64,000 bases of DNA from Stenotrophomonas sp. BIGb0135 (GTDB lineage: Bacteria; Pseudomonadota; Gammaproteobacteria; Xanthomonadales; Xanthomonadaceae), in the NCBI RefSeq assembly GCF_024810105.1, contig NZ_JANUDX010000002.1, positions 62,001 to 126,000 on the forward strand. Direction: 5' to 3'. Both the position numbers and the translations under genes were made by a program. Positions 25,961 to 35,119 of this stretch are shown one piece after another. The notes beneath the pieces were generated by a model that saw only the letters and a list, made by a program, of their open reading frames with translations, did no database searches and was not told where the DNA came from. The stretch's first letter is position 1. Each line of letters starts with the position of its first letter.

Positions 25961-28381
25961 TCAGAACGTCGCGTTCACCGAGATCCAGTAACTCCGGCGC
26001 TGGTCCTTGGTCGCGTAATCGTCCACGCAGTTGTAGTCGCTGTCGCTGATCAACACGCACGACTGTGACACGAAGTCCTTGTCGAACAGGTTGTTGACCC
26101 GCGCATTGACGGTCAGCCATGGGGTGATGTCCCAGCTGCCGCCGAGGTGGAAGATCGTGTAGTCCTCGTAATAGCGCGTCTGCGAGCTGCTGACGCCGCC
26201 GACGTTGCTGACCAGGGTGTCGCGGTAGCGGTCGTAGCGGCCTTCGCCGATCAGCGACAGGCTGACCGCTTCGCTGACCTGCCAGTTCAGGCTGGCATTG
26301 GCCATGTGCCTGGCCGGGTTGCCGGTGATCGGCAGGCCCTTGCCGCTGCCGCTGGTCTGTTCGCTCCTGGTCCAGGTGTAGTTGCCGCGCAGCTGCAGGG
26401 TGTCCAGCAGGTCGACTTGGGCGGCCGCTTCCACGCCACGGGTTTCGGCCTTGTCGATGTTCACGCTCTGGCCGAAGGTGCTGTAGCCCAGCTCGGCCCA
26501 GCCCGGCCCGATGTCCACGCAGTAGCTGCCATCGTTGGGGGCCACTTCGCAGTTGGCGAAGGTGCCGCCGCTGGCGATCTTGTCATCGAACCTGTTGAGG
26601 AAGCCGGTGACGTTGAAGCCCCAACGATCGCCTTCGTAGTACGCGGCGATTTCGTAGTTGGTGCTGGTTTCCGGCGTGAGGTTGGGCGAGCCGACCAGCG
26701 GCGTGACGCCCTGGCCACCGAAGCCGACGATGCCGGGGAACAGCTGGTCCGGGCGCGGGGTCTTGTAACCGGTGCTGACGCCGCCCTTGACGGTCCAGGC
26801 AGCGTTGGCGTTCCACACCAGGTAGGCGCGCGGGCTGACGTGGCTGCCGAAGATGTTGTGGTCGTCGTAGCGCACGCCGACGGTGGCGGTCAGGCTGTCG
26901 GTCAGCGACCAGTTGTCCTCGGCGAACAGCGCCCACATGCGGTGCTGCTGCTTCACGTTGTTCTTGTAGCCGGCGCCATCCATGCCGAACACGCCGTCGA
27001 TCATGTCGGTGTCGTTGTACTGGCCGCCGACGGTGAGCTTGTGCGCGCCGAAGGTCAGGTCGAGCATCGTGTCCAGCACGTTGCCCTTGAGTTCCATGGT
27101 GCGCAGCGGACGCGGCAGGAAGGCCTGCAGGCGCGCCAGCTCGGCGGCGTTGAGTGCGCCCAGCCCGTTGCGTGCGCCGGCCGCGCAGTTGGCGGCGGCG
27201 CCGGTGCGACGGCAGACGTCGTTCCACAGGCCCTGCAGCTCGGCGCGTTCGTCCAGCGTCAGCGGCAGCGAGCGGCCGAGGTTGTTGCTGGTGATATGGG
27301 TGAGCGTGGTCTGCCAGGTGCCGAATCCATAACGGCCCTGGTGGGTCAGCGCCCACTGGTCGCGCTCATAGCGCTGGTAGGCGGTGTAGCCCACGCGCGG
27401 CTGCACCACGCGGCGGGTGATGTTGCCCGGGCCGTTGGGATTGCGGACCGTCGCATTGCCCACGCGCCACAGGCTGGCCAGGCTGTCCAACGTGCCGGTC
27501 TGGCCTTCGCTGTTGTCGTACTTCTGCCGCGACGCGTCGTAGTCCAGCCACAGTTCGTGGTCGTCGTTGACCATGAAGTTCAGGCGCATGCCTGCGTTCC
27601 AGTTGGTGTTGGCCACCGCCTTGCCGCCGGCACCGAAGCCGATCTCGCGCGACCACAGGGTGCCGTCCGGCAGCGGCAGGTCATCCCACGCCGGATTGGA
27701 TGCCTTGGCGTCGTAATAGCTGCCGCGTACCGATACGCCGAGGCGGTCCTTGAGCAGCGGGCCGCTCAGGTAGACATCGGTGCTGCGCGCGTCACCGAAC
27801 TGGTCGTCCTGCTGCACCGTGAACCCCTGGGTGACCGCGCCGCGCCACTCGGCCTGGTTGCGCCGGGTGATGATGTTGATCACCCCGCCCATGGCGTCCG
27901 AGCCGTACAGGGTGGACATCGGGCCGCGCACCACTTCGATCCGTTCGATCGCATCCAGCGGCGGCATGTACGAGAACTGGCCGCCGCCGAAGTTGTTGGG
28001 GTACAGGTTGCCGGCGTTGCTCTGGCGGCGTCCGTCGATCAGCACCAGGGTGTAGTCCGAGGGCATGCCACGCATGGAAATGGTGGCACGGCCGTTCTTG
28101 TCGGTCGGTTCCATGCCCACGTCGATGCCTTCCACGTCGCGCAGCGCATCCACCAGGCTGGTGTACGGGCGCTTGCTCAGTTCCTCGCGGCTGATCACGC
28201 TGATGCTGGCCGGTGCATCGGCGATCTTCTGCTCGAAGCCGGCGGCGGTGACCACCACCTTGTCCAGCGTGGTCGGCGCGGCGGCGCCGTTGGCGAAGGC
28301 GGGTGCACTGAGCGCACCGAGCAGGGCGATGCTCAGCGAGCACCGGGAAAGGGACGTGCGACGACGCTGGCGCTGGGCCAT
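25961..28381 (-). CDS. TonB-dependent siderophore receptor, FepA/CirA type
   Basis: An 806-aa outer-membrane receptor: signal peptide (to about AFANG), a TonB-box-like TLDKVVVTA, a plug domain (about 40-150; RPYTSLVDALRDVEGIDV, SMRGMPSDYTLVLIDGRR) and a 22-strand barrel ending in WISVNATF with terminal Phe. The plug is of the catecholate-receptor (FepA/CirA/BfeA) class. The ATG at 28381 is chosen over 28423 because it begins the signal peptide. A small one-TM protein precedes it, with a Fur-box-like site upstream of both. The actual ligand cannot be read from sequence. Confidence 0.88.
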   Translation of the reverse strand: MAQRQRRRTSLSRCSLSIALLGALSAPAFANGAAAPTTLDKVVVTAAGFEQKIADAPASISVISREELSKRPYTSLVDALRDVEGIDVGMEPTDKNGRATISMRGMPSDYTLVLIDGRRQSNAGNLYPNNFGGGQFSYMPPLDAIERIEVVRGPMSTLYGSDAMGGVINIITRRNQAEWRGAVTQGFTVQQDDQFGDARSTDVYLSGPLLKDRLGVSVRGSYYDAKASNPAWDDLPLPDGTLWSREIGFGAGGKAVANTNWNAGMRLNFMVNDDHELWLDYDASRQKYDNSEGQTGTLDSLASLWRVGNATVRNPNGPGNITRRVVQPRVGYTAYQRYERDQWALTHQGRYGFGTWQTTLTHITSNNLGRSLPLTLDERAELQGLWNDVCRRTGAAANCAAGARNGLGALNAAELARLQAFLPRPLRTMELKGNVLDTMLDLTFGAHKLTVGGQYNDTDMIDGVFGMDGAGYKNNVKQQHRMWALFAEDNWSLTDSLTATVGVRYDDHNIFGSHVSPRAYLVWNANAAWTVKGGVSTGYKTPRPDQLFPGIVGFGGQGVTPLVGSPNLTPETSTNYEIAAYYEGDRWGFNVTGFLNRFDDKIASGGTFANCEVAPNDGSYCVDIGPGWAELGYSTFGQSVNIDKAETRGVEAAAQVDLLDTLQLRGNYTWTRSEQTSGSGKGLPITGNPARHMANASLNWQVSEAVSLSLIGEGRYDRYRDTLVSNVGGVSSSQTRYYEDYTIFHLGGSWDITPWLTVNARVNNLFDKDFVSQSCVLISDSDYNCVDDYATKDQRRSYWISVNATF

Positions 28382-28517
28382 GGCAATAACCTCGAAGGAA
28401 AGCGAACGGACGCATGCAGGCACGGCCGGCAGGCCGTGACACGCGCAACAGATCAGGAGAGCGCCCGCGGGGCGGGCAGGCAGGCGGTGGGCGGCATCGA
28501 CGAGGCGATGCCGGCGA

Positions 28518-28949
28518 TCAGCCCTGCGGCGGCGCCTGGCCGCGTTGGACGCGCAACCCGGGGGCGGCAGGCAACGGCGTGGCCGGTGCCGAATCGATGG
28601 CGGGCGATACCCGCGGTGGCAGCGCCACCTGCATGGCCATCAACGCATCCAGCGACGCGAGGGGGTGCGGGTGCGGTGGCAGCGGGGCAGTGGCGGCACG
28701 GGTACCGGCCATGCGCCGCGGCTTGGCCGGACTTTCTTCCTGCACCGCGGTGTCGCCACCGCCGGCCGGGCGTTCTTCCGCCGGCAGGTGCAGCACCCGC
28801 GCGGCGCCGCCGGGCAGGGTCCGCTCCAGCACCGGCAGGCCGGTGAACAGCATCGACAGCAGTGCCAGCCAGGCCAGTACGCTCGCCAACGCCGGACGCT
28901 GCCCGCGCATGGCGGGGGCAAAGCTGCGGTGGCGGTGCGGGTGGCGCAT
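28518..28949 (-). CDS. Small one-TM protein upstream of a TonB receptor (copy A)
   Basis: A 143-aa protein with a His/Arg-rich N-terminus (MRHPHRHRSF), one hydrophobic helix (about 21-40), and a Pro/Ala-rich low-complexity tail. It ends PGLRVQRGQAPPQG, closely resembling PALRLNPGHAPPRP at the end of the protein at 32309-32731, which also precedes a TonB receptor. I recognise no described family. Fur-box-like site about 75 bp upstream. Possibly a receptor-associated or signalling accessory, but that is inference. Confidence 0.6.
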   Translation of the reverse strand: MRHPHRHRSFAPAMRGQRPALASVLAWLALLSMLFTGLPVLERTLPGGAARVLHLPAEERPAGGGDTAVQEESPAKPRRMAGTRAATAPLPPHPHPLASLDALMAMQVALPPRVSPAIDSAPATPLPAAPGLRVQRGQAPPQG

Positions 28950-29023
28950 GGACGTCCCTGTGAGCGGCCAACCTGCGGGCGGATGGCAATGCGGCGCGAT
29001 TGTAATGAGATACGCCTACAGAC

Positions 29024-29042
29024 GCAAATGGGAATGATTTGC
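29024..29042 (-). promoter_or_regulatory. Fur-box-like site upstream of copy A and its receptor
   Basis: GCAAATGGGAATGATTTGC is an inverted repeat (GCAAAT...ATTTGC) fitting the Fur pattern. It is located between the piuC stop and the copy A start, about 75 bp from the latter. Confidence 0.55.
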
Positions 29043-29083
29043 GATTGAGCCGGCGCAGCCGTGGTGTCTCCCGACGGGCTGGC

Positions 29084-29770
29084 TCAGATCTCGCTCCAGC
29101 GCCGCAACAGGTTGTGGTAAACGCCGGTCAGCTGCAGGACCGCGGCGCCGTCCGCGCCGCTGGTGCGCAGGGTTTCGATGGCGCTATCCATGTCCAGCAG
29201 CATGCGTCGCGCGCTGTCGTCGCGGACCATGCTCTGCACCCAGAAGAACGAGGCCAGGCGCGCACCGCGGGTGACCGGGGCGACCCGGTGCAGGCTGCTG
29301 GAGGGGTACAGCACCAGGTCGCCGGCAGGCAGCTTCACTTCGTGCTCGCCGTAGGTGTCGCTGATCACCAGTTCGCCGCCGTCATATGCCTCCGGCGGCG
29401 TGAGGAACAAGGTGCAGGACACATCCGACCGCAGGTGGCTGCGCTGGCCTTCCGGGCCGGTGACCATCACCGCGCCGTCGACGTGGAAGCCGTATTGGCC
29501 CCCGCCCTGGTAACGGTTGAAGCGCGGCGGCAGGATTCGCAACGGCAGGGCAGCGGCGAAGAACAGCGGGTGCCGCTCCAGTGCCGCCAGCACGATCCGG
29601 CCCAGCTCACCCTTCAACGGCGATGCGTCGGGAAGCTGTTCGTTGCGCTTCACCCGTGCCCCCTGCGCACCCACGGTCTCGCGGCCATCGGCCCAGTCCG
29701 CCGCGTCCAGCATGCGCTGCAGGTAGGCCAGTTCATCGGCGGTCAGTACGTTGGGGACATGCAGCAGCAT
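29084..29770 (-). CDS. PKHD-type Fe(II)/2-oxoglutarate hydroxylase (PiuC/YbiX)
   Basis: A 228-aa dioxygenase of the PiuC/YbiX family. The iron ligands HxD are H96 and D98 in [10 protein letters not shown] and the distal His is H161 in [15 protein letters not shown], whose Arg binds 2-oxoglutarate. Members are encoded next to TonB-dependent siderophore receptors and are Fur-regulated; the substrate is unknown. MLLHVPN at 29770 is the family start. It follows the receptor gene by about 47 bp, probably in one transcript. Confidence 0.9.
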   Translation of the reverse strand: MLLHVPNVLTADELAYLQRMLDAADWADGRETVGAQGARVKRNEQLPDASPLKGELGRIVLAALERHPLFFAAALPLRILPPRFNRYQGGGQYGFHVDGAVMVTGPEGQRSHLRSDVSCTLFLTPPEAYDGGELVISDTYGEHEVKLPAGDLVLYPSSSLHRVAPVTRGARLASFFWVQSMVRDDSARRMLLDMDSAIETLRTSGADGAAVLQLTGVYHNLLRRWSEI

Positions 29771-29817
29771 GGCAGGGTCCTTGTGCGGCGCGAGGGGTGC
29801 CCCCGCGCCGCCGTGCA

Positions 29818-32142
29818 TCAGAAGCGGAAGTCCGCGCTGAACAGGAACGAACGCGGAGCGCCCGGGGTATAACGGTAGCCGCTCTTGTTGATCGCGGCCA
29901 CGTACTGCTTGTCGGCCAGGTTGTAGGCGTTCAAACGCAGCACCAGGTGCTCGTTGACGGCATAGGAGGCGACCGCATCGAATACGGTGTACGCGCGGGT
30001 GAACGCCGGCGTGCCTACCGCGCCATCGGTGCCACGGTGCATGGAACCGGCGTAACGCGCGCCACCTCCGATGGTGAGGCCGAACGGGAACGTGTAGCTG
30101 GTCCAGCTGGTGAAGGTGTCGCCCGGGGTGTAGGTGAGGTTGCGGGTGCCATCGGCGGCGACGTTGGCGCCTTCCTCAACCTCGGTATCCAGGTGGCTGT
30201 AGCCGGCGCTCAGCGACCAGTTCTCGGTGATGCGGCCCACCGTGGACAACTCGATGCCCTGCACCGACTTCCTGCCGGTCTGGGTGGGGTTGCCGGCCTC
30301 ATCCAGCACCTGGGCGTTGATCTCGTTGCTGACCTCGGTCTTGAACAGGGCCAGGTTCACGGCCAGGGCATCCTGCATGAAGCTCCACTTCGTGCCCACT
30401 TCGAACGTCTTGGCCTTCTGCGGGTCCAGGCGCGGGTTGTCGGCGCTGCTGGTGGAACTGCTCAGCTGGAAGTTGCTGCCGCCCGGGGGCTGCTGGGAAA
30501 TGGCGTAGTTGGCGTACAGGCTGACGATGTCATCCACCTTGTACACCGCGCCCAGCTTCCAGTTGATGAGAGTGTCCGAATGCGCCAGCGTCGGATTGGT
30601 GATCACCGTGCCGACCGGGCTGGTGCCGCAGGCGGGACCGCGGCCACCGCAGACAGCGGCACTCTGGTACTCGGTCTTGTAGTGGTCGGCGCGCAGGCCG
30701 GCGGTGACCAGGAAACTCTCGCCGATGTTCAACGTATCGAACAGGTACACCGAGGACGTGGTGGTCTTGCCGCGGCTGTCGGCGCCATTGTGGGCCCAGG
30801 TCAGGCCGGTCGCGTTCCAATCCGGCGCGTACAGGTTGGCCGGCGACCAGGTGGTGCCGCCGGTGGCGGCCTGGCCGAAGCTCTCCAGCTCCTCGCGGGT
30901 GAACTCCAGTCCGGTGCTCAGGTTGTGTTCGATGGCGCCGGTGGCGAAATCCGCGCGCAGGTTGAGCTGGTCGGTGAGGATGGTGTTCCGCTGGTCCTTG
31001 AAGGTCGGCAGGCTGCGCGCGATCGTGTAGCTGCCAAGGTCGGCGGCATTGGCGTAGCGGATGTTGCCGGTCGGTGCGCCGTTGGCGCCGCGCGTGCCGG
31101 TGCCCATGAACGCGGTCAGCATGTAGTCCTGGTCGGTACGGCCCCAGCGTGCGGTGTTGGTCAGCCGCACGTTGTCGTTGATGTCGTGTTCGATGCGGAA
31201 GGTGGCCATCTTCGCGGTGACGTCGTCGTGGTCGGCGCGCGTGCCGTAGAAATTCTCCGGATCCACTGGATGGCCCGCCAACTGTTCGAGGGTCGGCTGC
31301 GCGGTCCAGCCCGGCAGGCCCAGGGTGGGGACGCCGCCGTCAGGCACGTTGCTCTGGTCCACGTACAGCAGGTTGAGGTAGTACCGGGTGCGGGTGCCCA
31401 GGCCGAAGGCCAGTGACGGCGCGATGCCCCAGCGCGTGTTGTTGACGTGGTCGCGGCCCGGCTGGTCGCTGTCCTGCCACATCGCGTTCAGGCGCAGCGC
31501 GCTGGTCGCGCCGAGGGTCTGGTTCCAGTCTGCGGTGCCGCGCTGTTGATCGTCGGTGCCGGCCGAGAGGGTACCCGACACGGCGTTGTGAAGGTTGGCC
31601 TGCTTGCTGACCATGTTGATCGAACCGGTCGGTGCCGAGCGCCCATTGTCCGTACCGGCCGGGCCCTTGGACACTTCCACCTGCTCGGTATTGAAGACAT
31701 CGCGTGAGATGGAGCCCAGGTCGCGCACCCCATCCACGAAGATGCTGCTGGAGGTATCGAAGCCGCGCATGAAGATGCTGTCGCCAGTGTTCGTGTTGCC
31801 GTTCTCGCCCACGTAGAACGTGCCCACGCCTGGGCTGTTGCGCAGCGCATCGGTCAGCGTGGTGGCGCCCTGCTGGTTGAACAGGTCGCGCGTGATCACC
31901 TGGATGGTCTGCGGCGTGTCCTGCAGGGACTGGGTGAACTTCGGCGAGGCGATCCTGTCGGCCTTGAAGCCACGCACCCCCAGCACATGGATCTGGTCGA
32001 GCGTCTGCGCCGTGGCGGTGTCGCTGGATTGGGCGTGGGCGACGACCGGCAGGACCGCCAGGCCGAGGCCGGTGACCAGGCCGGCAGTGGCCAGGGTGGC
32101 TGCCGTGCGGGGGGAGGAGGAGTGCTTGCGACTCTTGATCAT
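29818..32142 (-). CDS. TonB-dependent siderophore receptor, Fiu/FhuE type
   Basis: A 774-aa outer-membrane receptor: signal peptide (about 1-38, ending AHAQ), plug domain with [32 protein letters not shown] and [18 protein letters not shown], then a beta-barrel ending FLFSADFRF with terminal Phe. The plug pattern is that of the TonB-siderophore subfamily (Fiu, FhuE, PiuA). Pairing with a PiuC hydroxylase supports a catecholate receptor of the PiuA/Fiu kind. ATG 32142 ([10 protein letters not shown]) is used; the longer frame lacks a credible N-terminus. Confidence 0.9.
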   Translation of the reverse strand: MIKSRKHSSSPRTAATLATAGLVTGLGLAVLPVVAHAQSSDTATAQTLDQIHVLGVRGFKADRIASPKFTQSLQDTPQTIQVITRDLFNQQGATTLTDALRNSPGVGTFYVGENGNTNTGDSIFMRGFDTSSSIFVDGVRDLGSISRDVFNTEQVEVSKGPAGTDNGRSAPTGSINMVSKQANLHNAVSGTLSAGTDDQQRGTADWNQTLGATSALRLNAMWQDSDQPGRDHVNNTRWGIAPSLAFGLGTRTRYYLNLLYVDQSNVPDGGVPTLGLPGWTAQPTLEQLAGHPVDPENFYGTRADHDDVTAKMATFRIEHDINDNVRLTNTARWGRTDQDYMLTAFMGTGTRGANGAPTGNIRYANAADLGSYTIARSLPTFKDQRNTILTDQLNLRADFATGAIEHNLSTGLEFTREELESFGQAATGGTTWSPANLYAPDWNATGLTWAHNGADSRGKTTTSSVYLFDTLNIGESFLVTAGLRADHYKTEYQSAAVCGGRGPACGTSPVGTVITNPTLAHSDTLINWKLGAVYKVDDIVSLYANYAISQQPPGGSNFQLSSSTSSADNPRLDPQKAKTFEVGTKWSFMQDALAVNLALFKTEVSNEINAQVLDEAGNPTQTGRKSVQGIELSTVGRITENWSLSAGYSHLDTEVEEGANVAADGTRNLTYTPGDTFTSWTSYTFPFGLTIGGGARYAGSMHRGTDGAVGTPAFTRAYTVFDAVASYAVNEHLVLRLNAYNLADKQYVAAINKSGYRYTPGAPRSFLFSADFRF

Positions 32143-32308
32143 GTTGGCGATCCGGAAAGGCGGGTAGGTCGAAGGGCGCGGCGCCGCGCGGGGGCGGCGC
32201 AAGCACGGCATCGGGTTGCAGGCAGGACAGACACGGGTGGGCCGCACAGGGGGCGGCCGTGCACCGCGCAGGGGGTGGGCGAGCACCGCGCAGGGCACGG
32301 TGCCGGAA

Positions 32309-32731
32309 TCAGGGGCGGGGAGGGGCGTGGCCGGGATTGAGCCTGAGCGCAGGTTCCATCCGCTGCCAGGCCAGCGCACCGGCCGGCCACCGCGGCACCA
32401 CGGCTACCCAGGCGCTGCGGCGCAGGCGGGGGCTCACGGCGTCCGGGCTGGACTCGGGGTCTGCGCCTGCTTCGAGCACGGACGGCTCACCGGCGGGCGC
32501 TTCCGGCGCCGGGGCCGGCAGGGCAGGTCCCGAGCGACTGTCGGCCGCGTCCGCCAACAGCGCCAGGGCGTGGGATGCGGGGCCGGGCCGGGCGTCTGTC
32601 TGGCCACCGCTCAGCCAGCCGGCCGCCAGCAGCACCACGCAGAACGTGGCCCACAGGGCAGCAACACCGATGGCGGAACGGATGGCGGGCACGAAGGACC
32701 AGGCAGGCGCGGCCGGGTGGCCGCGGCGCAC
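32309..32731 (-). CDS. Small one-TM protein upstream of a TonB receptor (copy B)
   Basis: A 140-aa protein starting with GTG: short basic N-terminus, one hydrophobic helix (about 19-41), then an Ala/Pro/Glu-rich tail ending PALRLNPGHAPPRP. The C-terminal motif P-x-L-R-[LV]-x-x-G-x-A-P-P is shared with the protein at 28518-28949. Otherwise the two are poorly alike. A Fur-box-like site ends 6 bp upstream of the start codon and would drive this gene, the receptor and piuC. Not assignable to a known family. Confidence 0.55.
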   Translation of the reverse strand: MRRGHPAAPAWSFVPAIRSAIGVAALWATFCVVLLAAGWLSGGQTDARPGPASHALALLADAADSRSGPALPAPAPEAPAGEPSVLEAGADPESSPDAVSPRLRRSAWVAVVPRWPAGALAWQRMEPALRLNPGHAPPRP

Positions 32732-32736
32732 ATGGT

Positions 32737-32755
32737 AATGCTAGCGATTCGCATT
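32737..32755 (-). promoter_or_regulatory. Fur-box-like site upstream of copy B, Fiu-type receptor and piuC
   Basis: AATGCTAGCGATTCGCATT is a 19-bp imperfect palindrome (AATGC...GCATT) of the same type as the site at tonB. It lies between the Rieske gene stop and the copy B start. Confidence 0.6.
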
Positions 32756-32772
32756 TTCAAAGCGCCCGGCGT

Positions 32773-33105
32773 TCAGTCGCGGTCGTCGCGGGTCCAGACC
32801 CCATCGAACTCACGCTTCACCGGGAACCGGGCTACCGGCGAGTAGGCCGGGGCGCACAGGGCACGCCCATCGCGGACGTCGAAACGCGCCCCGTGCAGCA
32901 CGCATTCGATGCTGGCCTCGGCGGTGTCGAAGGTGCCCGAGGACAGGTCGAACTCATCGTGGGTGCACTGGTCTTCCAGGGCGTACAGCTCGCCGTCCAG
33001 GTTGAACACCACGATCGGGGTGCCGGTGACCTCGTCGAAGGTGCTTTTCATCTCGCCGGGCAGCAGCTCGGCGCTGGCGCAGACGAAGGTCCAGGTGTCG
33101 CTCAC
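32773..33105 (-). CDS. Rieske [2Fe-2S] ferredoxin-type protein
   Basis: A 110-aa single Rieske domain. Cluster ligands are C47 and H49 in CTHDEF and C68 and H71 in ECVLHGARF. It resembles the ferredoxin subunits of non-haem dioxygenases (BphA3/NirD-like), but no oxygenase or reductase lies next to it, so its partner is unknown. It starts with GTG overlapping the stop of the acetyltransferase gene (GTGA), indicating co-translation. Confidence 0.88.
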   Translation of the reverse strand: MSDTWTFVCASAELLPGEMKSTFDEVTGTPIVVFNLDGELYALEDQCTHDEFDLSSGTFDTAEASIECVLHGARFDVRDGRALCAPAYSPVARFPVKREFDGVWTRDDRD

Positions 33106-33638
33106 GGGCGGGCCGCCAGTGGCTTTTCCAGGATCTCGAAGCGCAGGTCGTCGCGCTTGGGGATGCCGAAGCGTTCGTCGCCGTAGGGGAACGGCTTCTT
33201 GATGCCGGTCCGCGCATAGCCGCGGCGCTCGTAAAAGGCGATCAGCTCGTCGCGGACGTCGATGACGGTCATCTGCATCACCGGCACGCCCCATTCGCGC
33301 GCGGCGTGCGCCTCGGCGGCGTCCATCAACTGCTTGCCGATGCCGCCGCCCTGCTGGGCGGGGTCGACCGAGAACATGCCGAAGTAGCCCTTGCCGCTGT
33401 CATCGGCCACGTGCGCGCAGGCCAGCAGGTGGCCATCGCGCTCGGCCAGCAGGATGGTCGAACGCGGCCTGGCCAGGTCGGCCTGCAGGCCCTGCGCATC
33501 GATGCGGGCGCCGTCCAGCAGGTCGGCTTCGGTGGTCCAGCCGGCGCGGCTGGCGTCGCCGCGGTAGGCCGAGGTGACCAGGGTGATCAGGGCGGGGATG
33601 TCGGCGGCGGTGGCCGATCGGAAGGTCAGGGTGCTCAT
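33102..33638 (-). CDS. GNAT-family N-acetyltransferase
   Basis: A 178-aa GNAT acetyltransferase. The acetyl-CoA-binding motif A is seen as MFSVDPAQQGGGIGKQLMDAAE (Q-x-x-G-x-G), and the C-terminal FYERRGYARTG is typical. The substrate cannot be predicted. It forms a two-gene unit with the Rieske protein by a 4-bp overlap. No iron-related motif is seen despite the surrounding iron genes. Confidence 0.88.
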   Translation of the reverse strand: MSTLTFRSATAADIPALITLVTSAYRGDASRAGWTTEADLLDGARIDAQGLQADLARPRSTILLAERDGHLLACAHVADDSGKGYFGMFSVDPAQQGGGIGKQLMDAAEAHAAREWGVPVMQMTVIDVRDELIAFYERRGYARTGIKKPFPYGDERFGIPKRDDLRFEILEKPLAARP

Positions 33639-33758
33639 GCCTACATTCTAGGCGGGGGCGCCCATGCAGGGGAGGGGCGGTAGTCATTCGGCGGCGGGTG
33701 GGCGACAGAACGCGCAGGCGAGCGAGCCGAGCGTCGACGGTCACGCGCGCTCGCCTGC

Positions 33759-34520
33759 TCAGCGCATGAAAAACTCCACCGGAAACGACAGCTCCACCGG
33801 CGCCGGGCGCTCATCGGGCACGTCGGGCAACGGTGCCGCGCGGCGGAAGGTGTCCAGCGCGGCCTGGTCGAGCAGCGCGAAGCCGGAGCTGCGTTCCAGC
33901 GAGAGGTGCAGCAGGCTGCCGTTGCGGGCCACGCTGACCCGGAGCTGGGCGATGCCCTCCTGGCGGCGTGCGCGCGCGGCAGCGGGATAGCGGCGGAAGC
34001 GCTCCAGGCGCGCCATCACCCGGCCTTCCCAACTGTCGCGCCCGGGCGTGGTCTCGCTGGGGCCGGTCGGCAGCGGCGGGCTGGGCGGGGCGGCGGCGAC
34101 CGATGCCTCCTGTTGCTGCGGCGCCGTGGCGTCCACGCGCGGTTGCGGCGGGGTGGGGGGCGGGATGATCCAGTTGGCAGCGGCCCGCACGGGCGTGGGC
34201 GGCAGCGGGCGCGGTGGTTCCGGCGCTTGCCTGGTCGGCGTGGCGGCGGTGCTGGGGGTGGGGGCGACGATGTCTTCCAGTGGCACGTCCGGGGCCTGCG
34301 GCGGCAGCAGGATCAGCTGGGTACGTTCGGCTGGCGGTGGTGGCAGCGCGACAGGGGCGTAGGCCTGGGTCCAGAGCACCCCGACGAACACGCCGACATG
34401 GGCCAGCAGCGTGATGCCGGCCGCCACGGCCCGCGCAGGGCGTTCACCGATCGCGGGCAGGCGGGGCGACCACGTCGGATCCAGGCGGGGATGGCCCGTG
34501 GGAAGAAGGGGAGATAGCAT
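33759..34520 (-). CDS. tonB: TonB, energy transducer
   Basis: A 253-aa TonB: cytoplasmic N-terminus, one TM helix (about 31-53) with T-x-x-x-H (T37, H41) in place of the usual S-x-x-x-H, a proline-rich periplasmic spacer (about 58-165), and a C-terminal TonB domain with YPAAARARRQEGIAQLRVSV. It couples ExbBD energy to outer-membrane receptors such as the two encoded downstream. No exbB/exbD in the window. ATG 34520 is preferred over an in-frame TTG at 34526. Fur-box-like sequence lies just upstream. Confidence 0.9.
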   Translation of the reverse strand: MLSPLLPTGHPRLDPTWSPRLPAIGERPARAVAAGITLLAHVGVFVGVLWTQAYAPVALPPPPAERTQLILLPPQAPDVPLEDIVAPTPSTAATPTRQAPEPPRPLPPTPVRAAANWIIPPPTPPQPRVDATAPQQQEASVAAAPPSPPLPTGPSETTPGRDSWEGRVMARLERFRRYPAAARARRQEGIAQLRVSVARNGSLLHLSLERSSGFALLDQAALDTFRRAAPLPDVPDERPAPVELSFPVEFFMR

Positions 34521-34532
34521 TGCCAACCGCGC

Positions 34533-34560
34533 AAATGAGAAGTGTTCGCATTATCTCATT
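34533..34560. promoter_or_regulatory. Fur-box-like cluster upstream of tonB
   Basis: AATGAGAAGTGTTCGCATT at 34534-34552, followed directly by ATCTCATT, gives two overlapping Fur-like sites between tonB and the divergent small secreted protein. Its distance from the tonB ATG is about 13 bp, over the likely promoter. Confidence 0.65.
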
Positions 34561-34629
34561 GTTGCATGCGGGTGCGGCGACCGTTTGGGCGACGCTGCGC
34601 GACGGGACGTTGGGCAACCAGGAGCGAGC

Positions 34630-35046
34630 ATGGACGGCGTGCGTGCGGCGATGGCGGTGATGCTCGTGCTGCACGGGGCGAGCGCGCAGGCGGGCGTGGC
34701 GCCCCCGTTGGCGGGGATCTATTCGAATGTATGCATGCACCCGGAGAGCGGCGACCTGCTCGGCACCGAGCTCACCTTTGCCGGCCCCGCCGACCCGGGC
34801 CGCGTGCAGTTGCAGCGCTACGAAGGCGCTGCCGTGGCACCGGAGCAGTTGCGGATGACCGCGCGCGGCACGGCGTGGTACCTGGATGGCGGCGACGGTG
34901 CGGCAATGATGCTGCTGCAGCGGCAGGGGGCGGCGCTGCGGGTGATCTATCTGGATGGCCAGCAGGCCAGCGACGGCGGAACGAGCGAGACGCTGGTGGT
35001 CACCGCGCCGGGTCGCGCCGACCGCCAGCGCCCGATATGCCGGTAG
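34630..35046 (+). CDS. Small secreted hypothetical protein
   Basis: A 138-aa protein with a signal peptide (about 1-23, ending ASAQAG) and a small beta-rich domain. The domain has GIYSNVCMHPESGDLLGTELTF and YLDGGDGAAMMLLQRQG; two Cys may form a disulfide. No family recognised. The ATG at 34630 is preceded by AGGAGCG. It is divergent from tonB across the Fur-like cluster, so iron regulation is possible but not shown. Stop is TAG. Confidence 0.65.
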   Translation: MDGVRAAMAVMLVLHGASAQAGVAPPLAGIYSNVCMHPESGDLLGTELTFAGPADPGRVQLQRYEGAAVAPEQLRMTARGTAWYLDGGDGAAMMLLQRQGAALRVIYLDGQQASDGGTSETLVVTAPGRADRQRPICR

Positions 35047-35067
35047 CGGTGGAACGCGCCTGAACGC

Positions 35068-35095
35068 GGAACGCCGCGATCTCTCGCGGCGTTCC
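35068..35095. terminator. Strong hairpin between converging genes
   Basis: A perfect 11-bp stem (GGAACGCCGCG/CGCGGCGTTCC, loop ATCTCT) lies between the secreted protein gene and sufS. There is no T-run, so it is terminator-like rather than a textbook rho-independent terminator. Confidence 0.55.
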
Positions 35096-35119
35096 GGGGT
35101 AGGCGAGAATCGGTGGCCG

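Noticed and set aside
26147-28846. 899-codon open frame antisense to the FepA-type receptor
   Set aside because: Same shadow effect; the receptor on the minus strand has full domain structure.
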